Assembly (NCBI GenBank): GCA_001789205.1
Contig: MFYT01000079.1
Coordinates: 1-32,357 of the forward strand
From: Candidatus Raymondbacteria bacterium RIFOXYA2_FULL_49_16
GTDB taxonomy: Bacteria > Fibrobacterota > OXYB2-FULL-49-7 > XYB2-FULL-49-35
Direction: 5' to 3'
Length of the DNA stretch: 32,357 nucleotides
The position numbers were made by a program, and so were the translations under genes. This document shows, piece by piece, positions 7,484 through 16,394 of the stretch (position 1 is its first letter; every line of letters begins with the position of its first letter). The notes beneath the pieces are model-generated. The model was given only the letters and a program-made list of their open reading frames with translations, did not search any database and was not told the origin of the DNA.

Positions 7484-9805
7484 TTATTTGCTGAGCAGTA
7501 TTGTTTTACAAATAAACTTACCGTCAATCCTCGCGCGGATAAAATACAATCCCGAGGAAACGTGTTTGCCAACAGCGTTGGTGCCATCCCAAGAAGCATA
7601 GGCGCCATGCGCAGGCGCGTTCACTATGGTGACAAGCCTGCCAGACATGTCGAATATCTCGATCTTCAGTTTGTCCCCACTTGCATACCCGCTCACAGAT
7701 ACTGTTACCGAAGGATTAAAAGGATTGGGCCAGGCATTGAGAGACGTGTGCGTTTCTACCCGTGTGTTGACCGGCGCGGCCTTTGATCCCTGGTATTCGA
7801 GCAGGTTGATCTCGGCGACAGTGGTCCATATACCGACCCCCGAGAGCGCGACCAGGCGTATATAGCGGGCAATAACGGGCTGAAACGTGATCTTTTGCCC
7901 CAGCCGCGTACTGATATCCAATGTCCCCTGCGCAACTGGAGTTCCCCAGGCAGCCCCATCCATGCTTGTATAGAATTCGTAATTCTGTATCTGGCCGTTC
8001 TGGCTGCCTGTCTGACGCGGAAGATAATCAAAAGCGCATATGGTGTAGTCCGCCCCGAGATTTATCTGGATTTCATGGGGTGGAACAGGCTGGCTGTCGG
8101 TGTAGGCCGTATGCCAGATCGTGGCATAGTCCCCGTCAAATGCATTGGCCGCACTTCCGTTCTCGGCTGTATGTTCCTCTGAGTCAACATACTGAAGGCT
8201 CCATCCGGCCTGGGGAATGACCTCGTCTTTGGGAAGCGGCATGCCCCAATAGATCTCCAATGCGTGGTAGAATTTGACTCCCAGGTAATCGAGCCGGATC
8301 CCATGCACGCCTATCCTGTCCCTGAAGCTGTTCCAGTCCTTTGCTGAATCGGGCAGCCACGCTGCCTCGGCGAGCGCGCATAGGCGCGGGAAGGTCTGGC
8401 GGTCCACAATGCTGTCGGTCGGTGTAGATTCTCCCCACATGCACCCTTCAAGGCCCAGTATATACTTTTTTGCGCTGTCAGGGAGCGTTGCCGGTATGGG
8501 ATTGTACGACAATGCCTGCAGCATGCTGATCGATGAGTAGCTGTAATCAAGGTAACAATGGCTTTGAGGCGACATTATCGCGTCGTGTCCCGCAGCGGCC
8601 GCGCTAATGCCGCCGGTTTCACCGCGCCATGATTGGACTGTGGCGTTTTGCGCAAGCCCGCCAGCCAGAATTTCGTCCCATCCTATAATCCGTTTGTTTT
8701 TAGTCTGCAAATAGTTTTCTATGCGCTGGATAAAGTAGCTTTGCAACTCGTTCTCATCGGCCAAGCCCTCTGCGACCATACGGGCCTGGCATTTGGGACA
8801 TGCCTGCCAGCGGGCCTTGGGGCATTCATCACCGCCGATATGGATCCACTGTGAAGGGAACAAAGAAACAACCTCATCAAGCACATCTTCGAGAAAGGTG
8901 AACACGCTGTCGTTGCCCGCGCAATAGACGTCCTCTTTGATACCCCAGCTGGTTGGCACCACAAAAGGACCGCCCGTGCACGACAGTTCCGGATACGAAG
9001 CCAGCGCTGCCATGCAATGGCCTGGCATCTCTATTTCCGGAACAATCTCCACGAATTTGCTCTGCGCATAGGCGACAATCTCGCGGACATCATCCTGGGA
9101 GTAATAGCCCCCGTATGTGCCACCGCTGCCGTCTTCCCGCCAGGCGCCTATCTGCGTCAGTTTCGGTTTGCCAAGAATTTCAATGCGCCATCCCTGGTCC
9201 TCTGTAAGATGCCAGTGAAAACGGTTCATTTTATGGTATGACAAAAGGTCGATATATTTTTTAACGTACGCCTTTGACCGGAAATGACGGCCAACATCGA
9301 GCAGGCAGCCGCGCCAGGGAAAACAGGGCCAATCCCGTATGGCAGCGCAAGGAACAGTCCATTGTGTGTCCGCCATGGCTGTCTGACTTTCAATGCATAA
9401 TGGCAGCATCTGCCGCAGCGTTTGGCAGGCGTAAAAAGCGCCCGCGCCTCCCTGCGCCCGTATGATGATCTTGTCCGGCAATACCTGCAGGCTGTATCCT
9501 TCAGTGCCAAGCGCACTATCGTGTACTGTGTCAATCACAATGCTGTGGACCGGATATGCGCCGCTTATACCGCTTACTGGCAGGCTGAATCCGGTTGGTA
9601 TTGCCAGAAAATCTGAAAGATACTGACCGATTCCCAGGAACGTATCGGACGTGACTATTGCCGTTGATCCATTAATTGTGAAGGATCCGGCGTCTATGCG
9701 CATTTCCCGGGGTTGCGGGATAATGTACGGGGCCTGGCAATATGCTGAAAAGGACAGAAAACCAATGGCAAAAATACATTTCAATAAACCGATTTCTCGA
9801 AACAT
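7484..9805 (-). CDS. Secreted GH20 beta-N-acetylhexosaminidase with discoidin and sorting domains
   Basis: The 773-residue protein has a signal peptide (about 1-23), a GH20 N-terminal domain (PQPREMR onward) and a GH20 catalytic barrel. The catalytic Asp-Glu pair is visible in HIGGDECPKARW (Asp326/Glu327), along with other family landmarks such as LLDVGRHF, FHWHLTEDQGWR and PEIEMPGH. An F5/8 type C (discoidin) carbohydrate-binding module follows (about 545-690, ending ARYIRLVAL and VAEINLLEY). The type IX-type sorting domain comes last (WPNPFNPSVT, SSGLYFIRA). By family it removes terminal beta-linked GlcNAc/GalNAc from chitin oligomers or glycoconjugates by substrate-assisted catalysis. A ribosome-binding site (AAAGGGG) supports the start. 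It lies 25 bp after the esterase upstream and 19 bp before the next gene, so an operon is likely. Confidence 0.95.
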   Translation of the reverse strand: MFREIGLLKCIFAIGFLSFSAYCQAPYIIPQPREMRIDAGSFTINGSTAIVTSDTFLGIGQYLSDFLAIPTGFSLPVSGISGAYPVHSIVIDTVHDSALGTEGYSLQVLPDKIIIRAQGGAGAFYACQTLRQMLPLCIESQTAMADTQWTVPCAAIRDWPCFPWRGCLLDVGRHFRSKAYVKKYIDLLSYHKMNRFHWHLTEDQGWRIEILGKPKLTQIGAWREDGSGGTYGGYYSQDDVREIVAYAQSKFVEIVPEIEMPGHCMAALASYPELSCTGGPFVVPTSWGIKEDVYCAGNDSVFTFLEDVLDEVVSLFPSQWIHIGGDECPKARWQACPKCQARMVAEGLADENELQSYFIQRIENYLQTKNKRIIGWDEILAGGLAQNATVQSWRGETGGISAAAAGHDAIMSPQSHCYLDYSYSSISMLQALSYNPIPATLPDSAKKYILGLEGCMWGESTPTDSIVDRQTFPRLCALAEAAWLPDSAKDWNSFRDRIGVHGIRLDYLGVKFYHALEIYWGMPLPKDEVIPQAGWSLQYVDSEEHTAENGSAANAFDGDYATIWHTAYTDSQPVPPHEIQINLGADYTICAFDYLPRQTGSQNGQIQNYEFYTSMDGAAWGTPVAQGTLDISTRLGQKITFQPVIARYIRLVALSGVGIWTTVAEINLLEYQGSKAAPVNTRVETHTSLNAWPNPFNPSVTVSVSGYASGDKLKIEIFDMSGRLVTIVNAPAHGAYASWDGTNAVGKHVSSGLYFIRARIDGKFICKTILLSK

Positions 9806-9830
9806 ACAACCCCTTTATTATACGATTAAT

Positions 9831-11474
9831 TTATTTCAGCAATGTTGCCCGTTTGATTATCTCCCTATGTCCCATACGGACCTTAATGATATAAATGCCG
9901 CTGGGCTGGTTGGATGCGTCCCAGGAAACAGACCCGTTGATGATATGTGATGTTAAATCCGTGACAAACCGGCCGTTGGCGTTGTATATGGCCAAATGTA
10001 AGGGAGTCACGCTCGCACGGCTGCTCTCAATGATGCGTGACGCCCCTACGGAAATCGTAACGGCCGGATTAAACGGATTCGGCGCAATCACAACATCCGA
10101 GGCCTGCAGGTCTGTACCCTGATCCACGCCTGACCCATGGACAACCAGGTCGATTGACGCGGCGTCGGCCACCTGCGGGATGGTGACAAGCCCGTACTGG
10201 TCAGCGGTAATCTGGCCGGATGCCGTATTATTGATCTTCAGATCATACACAGTGCCAGGAGTATGAACAAGCTGCTGGAGCCTGCGCAACGTGACATCAG
10301 CGGTTCCCGCGCCGGTCAGTTTTACATAATAATGGTTCGTTTCATCGACTATGGTGGTATGGTCCCACCCATGTACGGCAATGTCATTGAAACGGCCGGT
10401 CGTGGTGCATCCATCGAGGTAAAGGCAGTCGTTCAGGCCGTAATTACGATTCGTGAACGCCAGAAAGCTCTGGTTGCGCCGGAAATTCTGCATATACTGC
10501 ATGCCACCATTGAAAAGATTAAAACTATTACCTCGTAAATATACATATCCCCGCTTTTGGGCTTCCAGCACTGGCCAAAGATTGTCCCCCATATGATTGA
10601 GATCATTGTGGCCATATACCGGCGGTACATTGCCTGAAAACATGGCAAAAGGCGCTGGCCAGGAAGGATCACGAACTTGGTCCAGGTAATAGGCCAGGTT
10701 TGTATAATCCATTGCGCGCAATTCCGGACCCAACGGAAGATGCGTCTGGTCAGCATTTACCTTGATATACACCGTGTCCCTGTCCGGATATTTGATGGGA
10801 TACCCCCTGTCGCAACCTTCGCACGAACCGATAATCTTTAGAAATGAGGATTGAAAAGCGTTTGCCCCGCACACGCCGCCTTCATCGTCAAACCGCGACC
10901 ATCCTGACATGGCGAAATATGCGGCAAAAATCTCCGGATGGCGCATGCCCAGCTGGTGGGTGCCTGTTCCGCCGATGCTGCCGCCGGTAATATAGATGCG
11001 GTTGGTATCGATTGTTGCTCCCACGGCGGTCTGGACAAGGTCCGTAGTCTCGCATTCGTGTATAATGGAGATAATAGCATTGTGGATCCATGGTATGGTC
11101 CTGGACGTGGAAAGGTTGACGTTTCCATACCACCAGTTCCAGGTATTGTCCGATGAGTTCTCGAACTGGAAATTGATTGCGGCAAAGGACAAGCCATTGG
11201 GCATATAATAGTATTTAGGTTCCATGGTATCCCAACCGCCGCCCCATTCGTGGACCTGGACCACAAAAGGAAGATTGGCCGTTGCGCTGCCATAACGGTA
11301 CACCCTGAAATGCAGATTGATAGTTGTTATGCCATCTTCCCTTATGATTGGCCGTGTATATTCCTGCATTGCGGTCCAACTATGCTGGGTGGTACCAGGT
11401 ATGGACTCGACGATTGTTGCTGCTGTAAGAGCCATGCAGAGCATGGAAATAAGAAAGAAAATCTTCATTGCCAT
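9831..11474 (-). CDS. Secreted alpha/beta-hydrolase (esterase-like) with sorting domain
   Basis: The 547-residue protein has a signal peptide (KIFFLISMLCMALTAA) and an alpha/beta-hydrolase core with nucleophile motif GGSIGGTGT (Ser166). A beta module (VTLRRLQQL, ADQYGLVTI) is homologous to that of the hydrolase at 100-2301, and a sorting domain ends the protein (APNPFNPAVT, SGIYIIKV). The start is ambiguous. AAAGGAGG lies 4 bases before the first ATG (11474) but 10 bases before the second in-frame ATG (11468), which gives the cleaner signal peptide. It is the first gene of the minus-strand cluster, reads divergently from the AraC-type regulator at 11608, and is followed 25 bp later by the GH20 gene. 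An acyl/feruloyl-ester or peptide substrate is possible; the sequence does not decide. Confidence 0.8.
   Translation of the reverse strand: MAMKIFFLISMLCMALTAATIVESIPGTTQHSWTAMQEYTRPIIREDGITTINLHFRVYRYGSATANLPFVVQVHEWGGGWDTMEPKYYYMPNGLSFAAINFQFENSSDNTWNWWYGNVNLSTSRTIPWIHNAIISIIHECETTDLVQTAVGATIDTNRIYITGGSIGGTGTHQLGMRHPEIFAAYFAMSGWSRFDDEGGVCGANAFQSSFLKIIGSCEGCDRGYPIKYPDRDTVYIKVNADQTHLPLGPELRAMDYTNLAYYLDQVRDPSWPAPFAMFSGNVPPVYGHNDLNHMGDNLWPVLEAQKRGYVYLRGNSFNLFNGGMQYMQNFRRNQSFLAFTNRNYGLNDCLYLDGCTTTGRFNDIAVHGWDHTTIVDETNHYYVKLTGAGTADVTLRRLQQLVHTPGTVYDLKINNTASGQITADQYGLVTIPQVADAASIDLVVHGSGVDQGTDLQASDVVIAPNPFNPAVTISVGASRIIESSRASVTPLHLAIYNANGRFVTDLTSHIINGSVSWDASNQPSGIYIIKVRMGHREIIKRATLLK
10001..10047. 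repeat. Palindromic element inside the esterase sorting-domain coding region
   Basis: An imperfect inverted repeat has arms AGGGaGTCACGC (10001-10012) and GCGTGACgcCCCT (10035-10047) with a 22-bp centre. It is in frame within the sorting domain and encodes a Ser/Arg-rich insert in the loop between PNPFNPAVT and LAIYNANGR. The position matches the heptamer insert in the gene at 5821-7464. It resembles dispersed REP-like palindromes. Confidence 0.45.
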
Positions 11475-11607
11475 AGAACCTCCTTTAAATCGTTCATTGT
11501 CTTACTTAAATTATTATACTTTATTTATTGATGTATTTAAATGGTATAAACAGAAAATAAATTGGTAATTTAAGCCGATTTTGATGTATTTTAACGCTTA
11601 AAGTGAT
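11475..11607. promoter_or_regulatory. Divergent promoter region between esterase operon and AraC-type gene
   Basis: This very AT-rich 133-bp gap lies between two divergent starts. It contains a direct repeat, TTGATGTATTTAA (11528-11540) and TTGATGTATTTTAA (11581-11594), with a 53-bp offset. The second copy lies within 30 bp of the regulator start. These are candidate binding sites for the regulator. I cannot assign -35/-10 boxes with confidence. Confidence 0.4.
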
Positions 11608-13281
11608 ATGAAACAACTCGTAACCCTCAATAATCCCAATCTATTAGAACTGATAATCGATAATACCGGCTGCATCTGCGAGGCCTCCGGCAATATACCC
11701 TATCTGGCGTTTTGGGACCGAAAAGAGGTCTTGGGAAAAAAGCTTTCAGACCTTTTCACGATCCTTGAACCCATGGACCAGGATTTTCTGGATCTTGATT
11801 TCATCCGTAAAAACCCAGTTTGTCCGGACAATCTTTTTATCAAATCACAGCATCCGTCGATACTCAGGGAAAGCAATACCGGGATTTTCCAGTTTTCCTA
11901 CACTAGTTGGTTCAAAGACAATGCCGGGAAATCTATTCGAATAAGCCTTGCGCCGCAGCGGTTTAATTCACCCATTGCCCAGTGGCTTATGTGCCTCTAT
12001 CGCAGGCTGAGCCAGCCCATGGTTTTAACCCATTGTGATTTCAGGATACACACCTATAATACCGAATTTCTCACGCTCCTCAATTTCTTTGAGGAATCAA
12101 AAATCGCGGGTTCATCCCTCTTTTCATTCATTGAAGAACAATACCAGCACCCAAACCCCTTCCTAAACGACGAGAAAGTACGCTATATAAAAAGTTTGTC
12201 TGAAAAACCCGGAAACCCATGGGAACAAAACTTTGACCTTTTCACCAAAAGCGGCCTTCTCCAGTCCCTTAAAGCACGGTTTGTCATGGACAGGGTCTGT
12301 ATTTCCCGGCCATTACCGGATACCGTGGCCTTGTGTCCGGGTATTGGAGCGGGAACAAGCTATATGATTTATTCCAAGGCCGTAAATTTCCCCAACCAGG
12401 ACCTGCGCATCGAATGCATATGCGTGTTCGAGCACAACTGCGAAGTCACCATTGGCTTTGGAAGGCCCTTTTCAGGAAGCAGGTCGTTTTTGTTCGACCT
12501 TGGTTACCAATTTGACCTGCGGTTTTCACAAAAGCTTGTCTGCCAGTTCAGGCGGCGTAACGCGCTCCTTGCAAGCGGTATTGCTGACCATGTGGAAGCG
12601 GGCACACCCTTCACTCTTACCCTTACAAGAATTGGCGCCCATATGACCCTCGAAATCGGTGATAAACGGATACTCGAGTATCCGGACACGTCTCCGCTTT
12701 TTGGAACATACACATCTCACCTGTATATGTATTTCTGGCAGGGCATATTCTCTCTGAAAAAAATGACCATAAGTACGCGGCCTTCTGAGCTGGACATGGA
12801 TACAATCGCCAGCGAACAATTGATCGCCTTTAAAACGACCCCTGAAAAACTCTACCGGTTCCGGTCTGAGCCAATCAGGTATATACAGTCATTGATGTAT
12901 GCGATAACCTTTGAGCATATTCCGGTACTGCTCCAGAGCAACAGGAAAAGTACAACCATCACGCTTATTGAAGAAGCGCGGGATTATATACAGAAAAATT
13001 ATTTTAGAAAGATCGATTTCCCGCACCTGGCGCGGCAATGCGGCATAAGCTATAAGCTCTTTACGGGTCAATTCAACGACCTGTATAAATTCACCCCTAA
13101 AGCATACCAGATGGAATGGAAACTCAAGGAAGCCCGCATCTTATTAAAAAGCGGCAAGTATAAAATCCAGGAAGTCGGGGAAATGGTTGGTTTTGAGGAT
13201 GCGCCGAATTTCCAGCATATATTCAAGAAAAAGTTCGGCAAGGCGCCCGGCGAATGGGCCGGAAAGCACGCCGGACTATAA
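11608..13281 (+). CDS. Soluble AraC-family regulator with PAS-like and jelly-roll sensor domains
   Basis: The 557-residue protein has no signal peptide or membrane segment. The N-terminal half holds two PAS-like segments (about 11-115, with DNTGCICEASGNIPYL and VLGKKLSDLF; and about 122-232, with AGSSLFSFIEEQ). A beta-rich, lectin/jelly-roll-like domain follows (about 236-390). A C-terminal AraC helix-turn-helix pair ends the protein (about 455-557, motifs IDFPHLARQCGISYKLF and VGEMVGFEDAPNFQHIFKKKF). It is divergent from the secreted hydrolase operon, the usual place for a local activator. The domain calls for the N-terminal two-thirds are by pattern only; the DNA-binding end is certain. The next gene starts about 53 bp downstream. 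Confidence 0.8.
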   Translation: MKQLVTLNNPNLLELIIDNTGCICEASGNIPYLAFWDRKEVLGKKLSDLFTILEPMDQDFLDLDFIRKNPVCPDNLFIKSQHPSILRESNTGIFQFSYTSWFKDNAGKSIRISLAPQRFNSPIAQWLMCLYRRLSQPMVLTHCDFRIHTYNTEFLTLLNFFEESKIAGSSLFSFIEEQYQHPNPFLNDEKVRYIKSLSEKPGNPWEQNFDLFTKSGLLQSLKARFVMDRVCISRPLPDTVALCPGIGAGTSYMIYSKAVNFPNQDLRIECICVFEHNCEVTIGFGRPFSGSRSFLFDLGYQFDLRFSQKLVCQFRRRNALLASGIADHVEAGTPFTLTLTRIGAHMTLEIGDKRILEYPDTSPLFGTYTSHLYMYFWQGIFSLKKMTISTRPSELDMDTIASEQLIAFKTTPEKLYRFRSEPIRYIQSLMYAITFEHIPVLLQSNRKSTTITLIEEARDYIQKNYFRKIDFPHLARQCGISYKLFTGQFNDLYKFTPKAYQMEWKLKEARILLKSGKYKIQEVGEMVGFEDAPNFQHIFKKKFGKAPGEWAGKHAGL

Positions 13282-13334
13282 CACCGTACCATCATTTCTA
13301 TAGCATTGATATTTATTATATATTTCCGGTCCCT

Positions 13335-14399
13335 ATGATAGAAGAAATACTCCATCATTTAAAAAAAGACTTCCTGGGATACGCGGTATGTGTTGGCCTG
13401 GTGGTCCTGATTGTTAAATTCCATCTGCTGTCATTGTGCGTATTCCTGCTCTTCATCCATCTAGTGACCGACATCTTCGTCAATGGCCTTGGTCGCCGTA
13501 TTCCCTGGATGCCGCGTCGCATTCTGCTCTGGTTTCTCTATGCAGTCCTGGTAACAGCCATTGGTTTCTGCTGTATGGTTGTTGCCCCACGGCTTCTGAC
13601 CGACCTTGCACGCTACTGGACCGCCATTCAGCGCGACACGCTGCGCTTTCTGGCCGGCATTTCCGCACGCTATGGTATTGTGATCGATATCGCGATCATT
13701 AAGAATTATGCCGTCTCTGAAAGTTCCGATATCTTTTCCAAGACCCTTGGCATCCTCAATGTTGTTTCCAAAGGAATGGTATATTTCATTTTTGCGGCGG
13801 TCCTGAATCTTCTCATGTTCCTTGAAGGAGACAGAATCAGCGCCACTTTTACACGAACGCAGGACAGCTTAATGTCCTATGTATTCATTTTTGTAGTCAA
13901 CCGCACACACACCTTTTTCGGATATTTCCGCAAGGTCATGATGGGACAGCTTTTTATCTCGCTCATCAATACCGCCATCACCACCGTGGTACTCATTGTC
14001 CTCGACATTCCCCACAAGACCACGCTGGTATTTGTCGTATTCATCTGCGGGCTGATCCCCGTGGTAGGCAACCTGATATCAAACACTATTCTTACGATCA
14101 CAGCGCTGGTTTCCGTGGGCCCCCTGGCTGCCGTGATATGCCTTGGCCTGCTTGTGGGAGTTCATAAGCTGGAATACTTTCTGAACAGCAAAATCATCGG
14201 TACCATTATCGATGTGCCCATGTTCGTCACGCTCCTTGCCCTGCTTGTCGGTGAAGCGCTTCTGGGTGTCATGGGGCTTGTGGTGGCTCTGCCCCTGGCC
14301 ATGACCATTAAAAATGATCTGGAGCAGGCCCGTGCTGACCGAGCTGCTGCCGCGCGGCAACATACAACACTATGGGGATCGGACAAACGGTTTGAGTGA
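13335..14399 (+). CDS. AI-2E family (UPF0118) transporter-like membrane protein
   Basis: I start at the ATG at 13335 (MIEEILHHLKKDF). The open frame reaches back to 13254, but that part overlaps the regulator gene and has no membrane character. The 354-residue product is dominated by hydrophobic helices: one pair near the N-terminus, one around FCCMVVAPRLL, and a cluster of four or five in the C-terminal half. The family signature region is present (FVVFICGLIPVVGNLIS, followed by GPLAAVICLGLLVGVHKLE and a PLAMTIKNDLE end). The family includes the E. coli TqsA/YdgG exporter and Na+/H+ antiporter-like members, so the substrate here is open. It converges on acsV with only 11 bp between stop codons, so the transcripts probably overlap. 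Confidence 0.85.
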   Translation: MIEEILHHLKKDFLGYAVCVGLVVLIVKFHLLSLCVFLLFIHLVTDIFVNGLGRRIPWMPRRILLWFLYAVLVTAIGFCCMVVAPRLLTDLARYWTAIQRDTLRFLAGISARYGIVIDIAIIKNYAVSESSDIFSKTLGILNVVSKGMVYFIFAAVLNLLMFLEGDRISATFTRTQDSLMSYVFIFVVNRTHTFFGYFRKVMMGQLFISLINTAITTVVLIVLDIPHKTTLVFVVFICGLIPVVGNLISNTILTITALVSVGPLAAVICLGLLVGVHKLEYFLNSKIIGTIIDVPMFVTLLALLVGEALLGVMGLVVALPLAMTIKNDLEQARADRAAAARQHTTLWGSDKRFE

Positions 14400-14410
14400 G
14401 GTATTCCTGT

Positions 14411-16318
14411 TCAGAGACGCTGTTTCATGTGCAAAACAGAGGGAAACCGCGAAGGATCAGTATGGGGTAAAAACAGCGCCCCTGTATAATGGTCCATGTA
14501 TGCAGGGTCTGAGCTGAGCTCCATATAGGTCATGCGCCGCGCCAGTTCCTGCTGATGCTCCTTGTATTCCTGCGACACAACCACCATATACGATCCCATG
14601 AGCGACGCATTGCCGATATAATGGAATTTCTCCTTTGCCACATCGGGTACAAGGCCGATGATTTTGGCCTTCTCAAGGTCAAGGAAACGGCCAAAACCGC
14701 CGGCAATATAAATATGCGCCAGATCGTTAAAATCCATGCCCGCCTGGTTGAGCATGAGCGTGCATGCCGAATAGATGGCTGCTTTTGCCCGGATAATATT
14801 CTCTATATCCAGTTCGCTTATCATGATGGGTTTATCGATGCCGCTCTGCGTTTCGGGTACAATGATATAATACGTACGCTTGCCAATTGTTTTTATACAA
14901 GCACATTCTCTGACTCGGTTCAGTTTGCCGGCAGAATCGAGCCATCCGGTAATAAACAATTCGGCCAATAGATCGATTATTCCCGATCCACAAATGCCTT
15001 TAGGCCGCACATCGCCGATGGTCGAGTAACTGGCAATACCTGTGATGGGATCGACCTTCACCTTTTCAACCGCGCCAAGCGCGGCCCGCATACCGCATTC
15101 AATGCCGCTGCCCTCAAAAGCAGGCCCTGCCGAACAGGCGCATGCCATAAGAAAATCTTTGTTGCCAAGAACAATTTCGCCGTTTGTTCCAATGTCGATA
15201 AAGAGATTCATTTCATCAATAGGCGTGGACAGATCAGTGCAGAGCACGCCCGCGGTAATATCGCCGCCCACATAACTGCCCACGCTTGGTGAAAAATAGA
15301 TCCAGGAATCGGGGTTGATCGTGATGCCCGTGTCAGCTGCGTTTAAATACGGGACTTCATGAACTGTTGGCGTATAGGGATCGAGCCTGATGTATTCGGG
15401 TTTGAGTCCAAGGAGCAGATGGGTCATGGTGGTATTGCCCGAGATCACCGCGTTGCAGATCTCCTCGGGCTGCACGCCGTGGCTCTCGGCCGCTTGCTTG
15501 ATGAGCTTGTTTATGGTATCGAGTACACGCGTGCGCAACTCCTGCTGTCGGTCGGGCCGTGCCGCATAGTTGATCCGGGAAATAACATCGAGTCCGCACG
15601 GTATCTGTCCGTTATAATCAGTGCGCGTGCAGAGAATATTGGCCTGTCCCAGATTTATAAGCTGCACCGCAATGGTAGTAGTGCCCACGTCAACGGCAAT
15701 GGCAAAATGGCGCAGCGTGGTATCGCCTTTTTCTATGCGAATGGCATGCACGCGCTCCTGGTCGCGCACAAAGGTGATGGTGACCTGGCCGTCTTCAGAG
15801 CGCAGGGCTTCTGCAGTGTCCCGGATGACAGAGAGCGGGTAGACGATCTCTATTTTCCCCCACCATTGCTGGATGGCACGGGTAAGACGGTCGAGGTCCG
15901 AGAGGCCGTCGCCCAGTTTTGGTCCCGGCACCTGGAGAAGCCATTTGACAGCCAGGGGATCGTACTGCCACTTCTGGGGCAGCAGCTCGCCACGGACAAG
16001 ATAGGTCTCGTCCTCGTCTGAAAATTTACCGCCTTCATACCCCTTGCGGTCAGGTACTTCCACCACCACGCACTCGTCAAGCACCCTGGTGCGGCAGGCA
16101 AGCACAATGCCCTCGGTCGCAGCCTCGGGCGGCAGCATGCCAAAACTCTCGGTATCAACCTGCCCTGATTTGATTTTGACCACGCACTTGCCGCAGGTGC
16201 CTTTTCCCCCGCACGGCACGTCGATTTCCACGCCCGCTTTGCGCGCAGCATCATGCAGCAGCGCGCCAGCCGCAACGTGTATGGTCTTCTTCGAGGGAAG
16301 AAATTCAATGACAGGCAT
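14411..16318 (-). CDS. acsV: RACo-type corrinoid activation protein (AcsV)
   Basis: The 635-residue protein has an N-terminal [2Fe-2S] ferredoxin domain with ligands Cys36, Cys42, Cys45 and Cys75 (PCGGKGTCGKC, LACRT). A linker and middle region follow, then an ASKHA-type ATPase domain (DUF4445) with AVDVGTTTIA, ISGNTTMTH, FIDIGTNGEI and YIAGGFGRFLDLEKA. Length and order match RACo of Carboxydothermus, the ATP-dependent reductive activator of the corrinoid iron-sulfur protein. It returns inactive Co(II) to Co(I) using an electron passed through its [2Fe-2S] cluster. It is the last gene of the acs operon, 76 bp after acsC, with a palindromic repeat in the gap. No ribosome-binding site is obvious before the ATG. 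Similar proteins serve other corrinoid methyltransferases, but the position next to acsC favours CoFeSP as partner. Confidence 0.93.
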   Translation of the reverse strand: MPVIEFLPSKKTIHVAAGALLHDAARKAGVEIDVPCGGKGTCGKCVVKIKSGQVDTESFGMLPPEAATEGIVLACRTRVLDECVVVEVPDRKGYEGGKFSDEDETYLVRGELLPQKWQYDPLAVKWLLQVPGPKLGDGLSDLDRLTRAIQQWWGKIEIVYPLSVIRDTAEALRSEDGQVTITFVRDQERVHAIRIEKGDTTLRHFAIAVDVGTTTIAVQLINLGQANILCTRTDYNGQIPCGLDVISRINYAARPDRQQELRTRVLDTINKLIKQAAESHGVQPEEICNAVISGNTTMTHLLLGLKPEYIRLDPYTPTVHEVPYLNAADTGITINPDSWIYFSPSVGSYVGGDITAGVLCTDLSTPIDEMNLFIDIGTNGEIVLGNKDFLMACACSAGPAFEGSGIECGMRAALGAVEKVKVDPITGIASYSTIGDVRPKGICGSGIIDLLAELFITGWLDSAGKLNRVRECACIKTIGKRTYYIIVPETQSGIDKPIMISELDIENIIRAKAAIYSACTLMLNQAGMDFNDLAHIYIAGGFGRFLDLEKAKIIGLVPDVAKEKFHYIGNASLMGSYMVVVSQEYKEHQQELARRMTYMELSSDPAYMDHYTGALFLPHTDPSRFPSVLHMKQRL

Positions 16319-16340
16319 GATATTTTTCTTTTTTTCTTTT

Positions 16341-16392
16341 ACCCTCTCCTTGCAGGAGAGGATCGACTGGCCTGGAAAGTCCAGCGGGGTGA
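16341..16392. repeat. Palindromic repeat between acsC and acsV
   Basis: Two hairpins lie back to back: CTCTCCT-TGC-AGGAGAG (16344-16360) and CTGGA-AAG-TCCAG (16372-16384), followed by GCGGGGTGAGG-type sequence. It fills most of the 76-bp gap between acsC and acsV. On the transcribed strand a T-run does not follow the stems, so I read it as a dispersed REP-like element or an mRNA-processing/stability site rather than a terminator. Confidence 0.55.
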
Positions 16393-16394
16393 GG

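Noticed and set aside
14400-14410. Terminator between the AI-2E-family gene and acsV
   Set aside because: The convergent gap is only 11 bp and holds no hairpin; transcripts must end within the opposing genes.
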